A stretch of 64,000 nucleotides of DNA, taken from NCBI GenBank assembly GCA_036346275.1, contig JAYEVK010000391.1, positions 1-64,000 on the forward strand, read 5' to 3'. Numbering within the stretch: the stretch's first letter is position 1; every line of letters begins with the position of its first letter. This DNA comes from Otatea glauca (lineage: Eukaryota; Streptophyta; Magnoliopsida; Poales; Poaceae). The notes below the pieces were generated by a model. The model ran no database searches. It saw only the letters and a program-made list of their open reading frames with translations, and was not told the origin of the DNA. Position numbers and translations under genes: made by a program. This document shows positions 55,646-64,000 of the stretch, one piece after another.

Positions 55646-58577
55646 TGTAACATCCCAAAATTTGCTTTAATATCATTTTATTGGTTATTTGTCCATTTTA
55701 TGTTTTTCTGGAATTTATTGGATTTTTTGGATTTATTTGAATTTACTTTAAATTAAATATATTGACCCTTTGATTAAAACTATTTAAATTTATGCAAAGT
55801 TAAAATAAAGTTTTGTCAAAAATATTTTATTTAAGTTAGAAATGTCTCAAAGTATTTTTGAGAATTTTCTTGGATTTTTCCTGATAATTTTATTGCCTGA
55901 AACAAATTAAATGAATTTTTGTGATTATTCTAAATCAAAAATCCTTTTAAAAAATCTTTGAACAGTGTCGGGCCGGCCCATTGCTGTGCAGCCCAATCAG
56001 CCCGTCTCACCTAACCCTAGCCGTCTCTGATCTCAGCCGTTGAATCTTGATCGTGCGATCAAGATTTGTCCGCGTCGCTGATGCTTGTGATCCGTCGGAT
56101 TGATGCCATGTGGACGCGCGAGATAGAGCCGCGTCGCTTCTCTGTGTTGCCGCCGGAGTCCGTCGCCACCACGAGACCGTCTCTGGCTTTTGCGCTGCGC
56201 ACGCCTTCCCAAGCCCTCTATTTAAGGCGCAGCCCTATGCATCGTGAAGGCCGAGTCGCGCCGCCCTTTTTGCCGTGCGGACTCGTCGGAGTTGTGAAGG
56301 AAGCCGTCGTGGGTTTGGCCGTTTTCCACCGTCATCGCGCCGTCCTGAGCCGTGCTGGTTCCAGATCTGTGACCCTTTGACCGTGACGCATCTACCTCGC
56401 CGTTCCTCGCCACGGATCGCCACGGAACGCGCCGCCAACGCCGTCTTCTCCGCCGCGGTGAGATGCGACGCCGCGATAGCCATCTTCGAGATCGGCGCCG
56501 CCAGCCGTCCGATCTAGGGTGAACGCTTCGGATTAAGCCTCGTAGTCACCATCATCCGGGGTCGTCTGGTCTTCCGCGGGCGATTCTGATCCTGCCACGC
56601 GTCGATGATCAGAGCGCGCATTGCATGCGGCACCGTAGCCAACCGAACGCAGCTGCGTGTCAAGACGAAGTCGCGAGGCGCCAGGACCGGTCCACGGTGA
56701 GACCGAAGGTGGTCCCGTGGATTTGGTCTATAGACCAAAGCGATGTGTCGGCGCGCGATTGGTCCGGGCGAGGGTGACGTCAGTATGACGCAATAATGCG
56801 ATTTTATTTTATAAAAATAATTCAGTTAATTCTGATTTTCCAATTTCTGTATTTTCAGTATTCATTCAAACTTCAAAAGGCTATAACTTTTGCATTTTAA
56901 CTCAGAATTGAGTGATTCAAATTTCTAAAAATTTTTAAAATTGAGATATATTTAATGGTGAATTTTATTTGATTTTTGAAGTTCATTTTCTCTCTGTTTT
57001 GGTATTTATTTGCTTTTCTCCTTCGGTACGCGTAGACGTTGAATTGTGCGACGCTTCGGAGGAAGATCCATCAACTCAAGATCAAGTTCCAGAGCAAGAC
57101 CAGAGCTTATTCCAAGGCAAGTTATGCTTTGATCATGTTGAACCCATGTTTATGCAAATGCTATGTTGTTTTACTTTATTGCATAGTATTTCAAGTATAC
57201 AATTATTTCAATCTAAATTGGGATCTAGTTAATCTATCCACTTGACTTATATACCCTACCTTGCCATTGTATGCCATGATCTAATTGTCACCCTAGGATG
57301 GTAAACTAATAGTTGGTTAATATTGATAATCAACATGGGTTGGTTAGACCGTTGTAGATTGCTTAGCTGTGTCACGTCATCACATGTACTTGAATTATCA
57401 ATGATTAATCTTGACTAATGGAATATGGAACAATGATGTGAACTTGTGTGTTATGTGAGGTCACACAATGAGATTGAGTTGTAGTGGCGAGTCATGTCAC
57501 GCAACGATATTGATTTGTTGATAGCACGTGGTGCTTGGTAATCAACTTGGGTGATAATCACTTAGATTGGGGCAAGTGACAAAGGGCGAGTATGCCAAGG
57601 TGGGCCCGATGGGCAGAAGGTATGTGGATGTCTTGCCCTGATCACTCTAAGGACTTAACCTTGCAAGCCTTTGACCTGAGTCAATCACGCAACCACATGT
57701 CTGGAATGGGACAGCCTAGCTGATTAATTTGTAAAGTCTAGATTTCGGTACTGTCGAGGTGACTAGTGAGTTCCTGTATTTGGGGTAGACTCACATGGCA
57801 CAAGAGGGGGGCCCTGGATGTGGTAACCAGTCCCACCAGTGTTGAAACCTTAGCGAGCATTACTGGGTCTAGGTAGAGCATTGTAAAGGCTTTATTATAA
57901 TCACTCGCCTTTGTGGTGTTTGGTTGTATCGTGTGGGTAAAGTGCATAACCTCTGCAGAGTGAAAAACTGTTCGAATAGCCGTGCTCACGGAATTGAGCA
58001 ATGCTCGGGAATTACAGTTAAGGGTTAGCTTAATTAAATGGAAAACTTGGTTGGGATGGCAGGAGGCCATATTAAAGGTTGAAATTTGACTTATGATTGG
58101 AAACTTGGTTTATTCGAGAAATACTGAATCTAATTATTACTGTTATTTGTTTTACGGTCTTTATAATCTATTTACCATATTGTTCATAAATGATGTTTAT
58201 TGCAAAATAACCATAGTAGCCTTTTCCTTTGTAATAAGCCTTGCATATAGATACATAGAATTGCATTCTGTGCAGAACTTGTTGAGTGCTTTATGTACTC
58301 ACCCCGCAACAACATTAAACAATAGTTGAAGAGTCTACACCTCTGTTGGAGGAGGAGTTCCCGGAGGACGCGAGTCATTAGGGTCCGAGCCTTGTCAGTT
58401 GCCTGTGGTGAACTGATGAGTTATCTACGTCTTCTACTATCCGCTGCTTATTTCTTAGATTATATTTCAAGTCTTGCCCTGGATGGCTTAATAATGTAAG
58501 TTGGTCATAAGATCAAACACTTAGCTATATCAATAAATGGAGTATTATTCTTGAAGGACCATGTGGAGGTCCATCCA
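55646..58577 (+). repeat. Chromovirus-family LTR, plus strand, 3' end truncated
   Basis: Begins TGTAACATCCCAAAATTTGC and has the same order of parts as the other chromovirus LTRs: an AT-rich start, a GC-rich leader after a TATTTAAGG box (56220-56228), AT-rich right half with tgctcaattccgt-like and gactcgccgaaagg-type blocks, and a short region ggatggcttaataatgtaag. The last 100 bp or so, including the ...GTCCCGACA end, are missing because the SIRE-type LTR starts here. It cannot be said whether this is a solo LTR or part of an element; the other side lies outside the window. Confidence 0.7.
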
Positions 58578-60186
58578 TGTTTGTGATGAGTATTTGACTT
58601 TATTTGAGCAAGGTGTGCTCAAGTTTGAGTTTGATTTGGATTGATTTTCAAAATGAAGCAATTTGAGTTGTCTCGCCAGAGTGGCGATCGCCGTATGGGC
58701 GCGGTAGTGATGAGTTGGATGGGTTTATTGCATATCATTTGTGAGCATTGCTATGTGATGTGTTTCCTTGTCTTTGATGGTTGCAGGACGACGGTGCTAG
58801 GTCATGGTGAGGCGAAGGATAACCGGGACTAGGCGAGGAGCGCTTGAGGTCCGACGGTTGGGAGATCGCCGGAAGATGATCGGAGACGGAGTTCGGGCAA
58901 GTCAAGAAGACAAGGAAAGGAGATGATGCTAGCTAGATGCCGCGTGGATCAACGAGGGCCGTCGGATTGAGGTCTAGTTGATAGGTTAGCGGGTCTAGGT
59001 AGTATGCTTTAAAAACCGTGCAAGAAAACCTGGTATGTGTCTGGGTTTTTGGTTAGCCCTTGCATGGCTGTGTGTGTGGGTTAATCCTAGCCCTTAGATG
59101 AGTGCTCTAGGGTTGAGGGACTCATCCAAGGGTGGTAGGTGGCCCAAGAGTAGTATAAATAGGGGTGGAGGGGTAGCCTCCTCTCCTTGAAGGTGTTGAG
59201 GTTTTTGATGCTCATTTGAGCTTTTGCCCATATGAATGTGCGGCTTTGTAACCTCCCCTTCCAGAAATGAAAGTTTTATCCATCCACCTCTGAATTTATT
59301 TTGCGCATTTACATTATGTCTTTACTTTACGTAATTTAAATTCAGCATTTACTTTCCCGCAATTTACTTTCAAGTAATTTGGATTTGCCTCCCCTCCTTC
59401 TAAATGCTGCTGATCTTGGATGTTTTGAGTGTGTTCATATGGTTTTACATCTCTTTTGCACTCTTGGATTGAGTAGAGAACATCTTTTCTTTCAAGTTCC
59501 AACTTTGTTCAGAACTTGTTCTTCGCACAGCAGTCAGTGTTTGATTTTTTTAAAAAAACTAGCAAAATCCTTTTTGAGTGATTCTTGCTGGAGGAGGTGC
59601 GGGACTCTGATATAAACCTGAAGAAAAATTTTGGAGTTCACTTGTTGCAACTTTTGGGCGCCATGAGGTGAAAACCGAGCCCCAAACTTTCTGCTCGAAG
59701 TTCTTGAGCATACTGTGTTCGTAGATTTTTCCTGTTTTTTCTGTAAGGCTTTTTGAGGAGAAATTTGGTGGAGTTCTTCACGACTCAGATGCTCATAGGG
59801 AGCATAGGGAGAAAAATTGTTAGAATTTTTTGAGCTGCAGAAACCCACCAACCTCCTGTGCAAATTGAGGACAAGTTCTGGAAATTCTGCTTTTGCTTTT
59901 CTGAAAGTGACTTTTGTGATTTGAATTGATGTCCTTTCTAAAAGCAAGAGTTTGAATTGATTCCTCTTTATTTTGGACACTAGACAACCAGGATTGTGAC
60001 TAAAAAATCCTCACATATTTTATGGTACTTATCCATGCAAGCTTGGGGTACACATAGTTGTCTAGTTTTTTGAGTTTTTCACAATTTCCTTTGAGCGATC
60101 TTGTCGAGGTTTTTGTTGGAGTATTTTGGGGGAATTTTTATTTGTGACCATTCACCCCCCCCTCTTTTCGCCATCTCGGTCCTTCA
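58578..60186 (+). repeat. 5' LTR of SIRE/Maximus-type element
   Basis: Its right end TCGGTCCTTCA is followed two bases later by the PBS. TATA box TATAAAT at 59154-59160. The left end TGTTTGTGATGAGTATTTGA is chosen because the neighbouring chromovirus LTR stops matching there; it may be off by tens of bases. Confidence 0.65.
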
Positions 60187-60188
60187 AT

Positions 60189-60201
60189 TGGTATCAGAGC
60201 C
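60189..60201 (+). other. Primer-binding site, tRNA-iMet type
   Basis: TGGTATCAGAGCC, two bases after the LTR end. Confidence 0.92.
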
Positions 60202-60240
60202 GGTTCTGCTCTTTCTAGATCTTGACCGATCTCAAGAGCC

Positions 60241-60869
60241 ATGGCGACGGACAAATATTCCACCAAGCCTCCCATCTTTAATGGAGTTGATTTTCCTTTT
60301 TGGAAGTCCCGGATGGAGTCATACATCACCGTCTGGCTACTGATATGGCGAAGGTGAAACTCTCGTATGAGGTTCTCGCGATGAAAATGTCACGGCCATC
60401 AATATGGTTGACGTTGAGGCGAATGCTAAGGCAAGGAACATTCTCATACGTGGTCTTAGCCATGTGAGTATGATAGGATTTTCACCTTCGCTCCGCTCAC
60501 GAGATTTGGGTAACCTCGATGCTTACCATGAGGGCTCTACTCAAATCAAGACGTGAGGCAGATCAGTTCAAGCGCGAGTACAACAAGTTTGATCAACGCT
60601 ACCGGTGAGAGTCTCGACGAGTGTTTTGGTCGGTTTACAAAGATTTTGAGCGACCTCCGAGCAGTTGGTTGCATATACCCTGACTCGGACAATGCTCGGC
60701 ATTTCTTGACCGCACTCGACCTTCGGGTTTGGGAGATGAAGGTGACCACCATCAAGGACACCACCGACTTATCGACTCTGACTCTTGACGGGCTTTATTC
60801 CCGTCTCAAGACTCATGAGATCGATGTCGTCTCTCGGAAGACGAAATCTCAGTCGATAGCTTTGGTCAC
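60241..60869 (+). pseudogene. SIRE-type gag, N-terminal part
   Basis: Starts MATDKYSTKPPIFNGVDFPF with WKSRMESYI, the usual gag opening of this lineage. A frameshift occurs near 60330, and further shifts lie up to 60590. From about 60600 the frame SLDECFGRFTKILSDLRAVG, LDLRVWEMKVTTIKD and LYSRLKTHEIDVVSRK (UBN2-type capsid) is continuous up to the solo LTR at 60870. Confidence 0.85.
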
Positions 60870-61791
60870 TGACGAATACTTATAACAGGGGTACCCCAAA
60901 GGCCCAAAGCGACGAGCCGGCGGCCTCAAGCACAGCTCAAGCCCAACAGCCGCTCCCAAACCCCACTCACCGACCAAGCACCAACAAGGACACACGAGAC
61001 ATCCCTTCCCGACCGATCGAGGGAAGTGTCCTCGACTGCTGGCTCCGACCCGCACAATGGACGAGACCCCTCGGCTCCGACCAAGCGGAGCTCCCGACCC
61101 CTGCAGCGGGTCGGGATCCCCGACCGATCGTGCCAAGACATCCCGCCAAGGGCCGCGTGTCGAAGCCTCTACCGACCAATGACCACGCACCCCATGAACG
61201 GGTCAATCAAGCAACTATACAAGGGCGGTGGCTCTTCCCAAGAAGGTTTAATGATCGACCAAGTCATGCTCCCGACCCCATCGCAGTCACATACAAGACG
61301 TAAGACACGCCTCTCCCGAGGCAACGCCCACGCCAGCACAAAGAACGTAAACACTCGTAAGGTTCGCAGAGGGCGTGCACGCAGCTTTCGGGGAAATACC
61401 TAACCGCCTCGACCAACTAAGCTACCGACCCAAAGATGAGCAAGACGGGCAATGATCAATCACGAACGGAAGGACCGAAGCTCCTAGTGTAGGTCATCTT
61501 GTCCTCTTCCAATTCTCGATAACCTCGCCTCCTTTCAGATAAAAGGAGGCGGAACCCCGTAGGAGAGGAGGATGGCAATCGAACCCATCTCGCTAAGCCA
61601 TTAGCACTCTCGCTTGTAAACTTTGTGCACTCATCCATGATCAAGGGAATACAACGCCGCCACACGAATCGGAGTAGGACCTTGGCCCGAACCAAGATAC
61701 ATCTTGGACTTCTGAGTCTAACCATTCAGGGAGTGGAACGCGCGGCCCCTTAGACTTACAAATTTACTTGCCGGTGCTCGAAACGCCGACA
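60870..61791 (+). mobile_element. Gypsy solo LTR inside SIRE gag
   Basis: Begins TGACGAATACTTATAACAGG and ends GAAACGCCGACA, with perfect GTCAC duplications (60865-60869 and 61792-61796). 922 bp. Same family as the LTR at 1567-2449, opposite orientation. The gag frame before and after is in phase once the LTR and one duplication are left out. Confidence 0.95.
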
Positions 61792-61796
61792 GTCAC

Positions 61797-62323
61797 CGAT
61801 CCCATTGGATCTTCTTCTTCTGATCCTTCTATTGGTTTCTCCCTTTCCGCCCTTTGCGAGCTAAGCGATGACCAACTGGAAAAATTTCTAGAAAATGAGC
61901 TTGCTCTTCTCGCTTGCAAGTTTTCTCATGCATACAAGAGGGTGAGAGAGAGGAAGAGAGGTGGCATGATCACCTGCTTCGAGTGTGGTGGCCCCAACCA
62001 CATTCGGCGAACTGTCCCAAGCCGAGAAGGGCAAGAACGACGCGTTGGCGGTTCGGGCAAGAACGACTATACCGACAAGAACCGCAACAAGAAGCCTCCG
62101 GTTCGTGAACCGCGACGAGAAGAAGTACCGCAACTTCTCCAAGAACAAGAAGCTCTTCCACCGCGTCCTCGCCGCGCTTGACAACATCAACCTCTCCGAC
62201 ACGGAGACATGGAGCGACGAGGCGAGGATGATCCACAAGAGAAGAAGGGCGGCGATGACTTCTCCAAAGATGTGCTTCATGGCCGACACCAACGACATCA
62301 GCGACTCAGAGCTCTACAAATGA
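61797..62323 (+). pseudogene. SIRE-type gag, zinc-knuckle part
   Basis: Continues the gag frame: ALCELSDDQLEKFLENELAL, then RGGMITCFECGGPNHIRR. The last Cys of the CX2CX4HX4C knuckle is lost from this frame because of a one-base deletion near 62015; NCPKPRRA continues in another frame. Then HRVLAALDNINLSDTETWSD and CFMADTNDISDSELYK. Confidence 0.82.
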
Positions 62324-63300
62324 CTCGGATGAGGTACCCTCCTATGACCAGCTCAACGAAGCTTTCTGCAAATTAGGAAAATTTCATGCTAGAGCTAGAG
62401 CTAGGTGTACGGAGCTTGAGAAGGAAGTAGGTACCTTGACTCGGGAGTTAGCTTCACTTAGATCTTCTCCCTCCCGAGTCACTGATGATTGCTCTTTGTG
62501 TGATGCTATTCTTGTGGAGTTGGAGAACCTAAGGACCATACATGATAGTGTGCTTACTGAACTTGATGGTCTTAGGTTGAAGAATGCTAGCACTAGTTCT
62601 ATTGATGCTAATCCTGTTGAGGCTAGTTTTCTTCATGCTCACTCCACTCCATCATGTGCTAATTGCCCTAAATTGCTTGCCGAAATTGATGCCATGAGCG
62701 AACACCTTAGAAAGCTTTCTGCTAGAAATGATGAACTTGAATTGCATGCTTCTAAGGACCCGGTCACCATGTGAGGGTCAGAAGCAACTAAAACTTGACA
62801 ATGATGCTTTGAATGTCAAGTGTGATCAACTTGCTAAGGATTTACTAGTTAAGTCACAAACTGGTTGCTTGCTGTGTGTTGGGGTTAAGGATAATGTGGA
62901 TCAAATCCATGTCGAGCTTAAGAAGAAGTTAAAAGACCAAACCCTTAGGATTAGAGATGCTCCTTGCGTTTCTTGTGAGGCCCTCAAGATTGAGGCAGCC
63001 GTGCTAAGGGAACAAAAAGCACGTGCTGAGAGATCTTCTCTTTCGGTTCTTCTTCTTCCTCTCCTTCCCCCTGTTCTTCTTGTGCTTCTTTCTTCCGAGA
63101 TTGCCGTATCTTATGAGCACTCTCGAGAAGTTTGTTGGAGGCAAGAAGAAGCTCAATCTTATTCTAGACCAATCCAAGATTAGTAGATTCAATCAAGGTC
63201 TAGGATTTGATCCCTTGAGCACGCCGGCGCATCCTCCCACCATTGTGAGCGGCTCCAAGAGTGGTGAGATTGTGGTAGCTCCTGAGTGAGCACCACCAAG
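62324..63300 (+). pseudogene. SIRE-type gag, coiled-coil extension
   Basis: EVPSYDQLNEAFCKLGKFHA and LEKEVGTLTRELASL open a long Leu/Glu/Lys-rich region with CSLCDAILVELENL, CANCPKLLAEIDAM and SCEALKIEAAVLREQ. The spaced Cys pairs recur. The end reads MSTLEKFVGGKKKLNLILDQ and YNQGLG-like FNQGLGFDP. Two frameshifts (near 62770 and 63030). Confidence 0.78.
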
Positions 63301-64000
63301 TTTAGGTCTCTGGGGTTGTCCATAGGACTTGACCGTAAGGGTGTTACACCTATTGCTTACGCCTATAGCAAGGCGGTACACATGCACCTTCCGTAAGAAG
63401 GATGGTCACCTAGTAGATTTACGCTCAGCGCGCCAAGATCACTCGGCGTGAGCGTGTTGTCGCTCTTAGGGTATTCGTGGTCATCCCGCACTTTGAGTGC
63501 TCCTAAGACACACACCGCTTCTAGACGAGTTAGAGAGTCGCTGTGTTTGGGCAACGCCCACGACTCGGTTTTCATGCTAGTTCTTTGAGTTTTAGCCCCG
63601 AGCTGTTCAGAGTCGATCTTTCCGTCGCCTTCTTGATATTCCTCATTTTTCCCATCGAGGTAGATATCAGCGGCGTGAGGTGTTTTCCGGTAGGAGATCC
63701 AGGCAGCCTTACTAGGATGGTCCTGCTTTTGCACCACGGCGTGCCAACCCGCTTTGACTCCTATATTATCTACCGAGTTGCTCCCGATCGTGTGAGAGTT
63801 GAGCGTCAGAGAGACACTCGAGTCCGATCTTCTTCGTGGTGGTACTGAGGTGTCGATGGTTCAAGATTGGGTTCCTAAGTCTTCACTCTATCCCAAAGAT
63901 CGAGTCATCTTTCTCTCTTGTGTCTTGATCAGTTCGCGGATGGGGAAGGGCGATGTTTGGATTGTTGACTCGGTTGTTCTCGTCATATGACCGGAGATTC
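63301..64000 (+). pseudogene. SIRE-type gag end and protease start, degenerate
   Basis: KDGHLVD near 63395 marks a second knuckle. At the window end DVWIVDS and, one base shifted, GCSRHMTGD show the start of the Copia protease (active-site Asp present). Between these no long frame remains. Confidence 0.65.

Larger units (their letters stand above)
58578..64000 (+). mobile_element. SIRE/Maximus-type Copia element, 5' part
   Basis: Long 5' LTR (58578-60186), PBS for tRNA-iMet (60189-60201), gag beginning MATDKYSTKPPIFNGVDFPF at 60241, zinc knuckle near 61975, long coiled-coil extension of gag, and the beginning of the protease at the window end. The size of the LTR and the long gag fit the SIRE/Maximus lineage of Ty1/copia. 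Coding frames are interrupted by several frameshifts and by a solo LTR (60870-61791). Pol and 3' LTR are outside the window. Confidence 0.85.

Overview
The window looks like repeat-dense heterochromatin from a grass genome (Poaceae). This is an inference from the repeat families: LTR retrotransposons resembling Tat/RIRE2, Tekay-type chromovirus, Angela and SIRE/Maximus, plus many CACTA transposons whose subterminal repeats are built on cggttc/gaaccg. I see no intact cellular gene. The only host genes are two broken ones: a pfkB-type carbohydrate kinase (exons at 28415-28540, 28704-28804 and 42714-42851) and the first exon of a papain-type cysteine protease (about 47666-47690 plus 49624-49946). 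Both are split by transposons and carry frameshifts or stops.

Layout. 1-2449: Ty3/gypsy element on the minus strand (gag remnants, then its 5' LTR), cut off by the window start. 2450-3376 and 13873-14914: two halves of a probably non-autonomous Tat-lineage element containing a 39-bp GC-rich minisatellite, split by a complete chromovirus (3377-13872, minus; LTRs of about 2.7 kb, chromodomain integrase). 14915-15428: a Tat-type LTR that is followed by a PBS on one side and by a degenerate Tat pol on the other (17272-20999, minus). An antisense, intron-containing accessory gene lies on the plus strand between that pol and the LTR (about 15440-17025). 21000-26926: CACTA remnants with a dead TNP2 transposase, interrupted by an Angela-like solo LTR (21349-22727). 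26950-27931: fragment of Copia pol (minus). 28415-42851: the pfkB pseudogene, whose introns hold a 1.46-kb TIR element and a 12-kb Copia element (30525-42502, TSD CTAAC); that Copia element in turn holds a 4.8-kb CACTA (31479-36280, TSD AGT). 43011-47031: a second CACTA of the same family with a captured WD40-like exon. 47691-49620: a short CACTA sitting in the cysteine protease exon (TSD ACG). 50464-53469: chromovirus solo LTR (minus). 54960-55645: LINE 3' end. 55646-58577: truncated chromovirus LTR (plus). 58578-64000: SIRE/Maximus-type Copia element (LTR, PBS, gag, start of protease) whose gag holds a 922-bp gypsy solo LTR (60870-61791, TSD GTCAC).

The elements do not form a pathway. The information here is the nesting order, which follows from target-site duplications that I could read directly for six insertions. 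I found no convincing unknown biological system. The observations most worth checking are gene capture by CACTA elements, the pol III-like internal promoters in two CACTA regions, the introns in the antisense retrotransposon gene, and the shared minisatellite.
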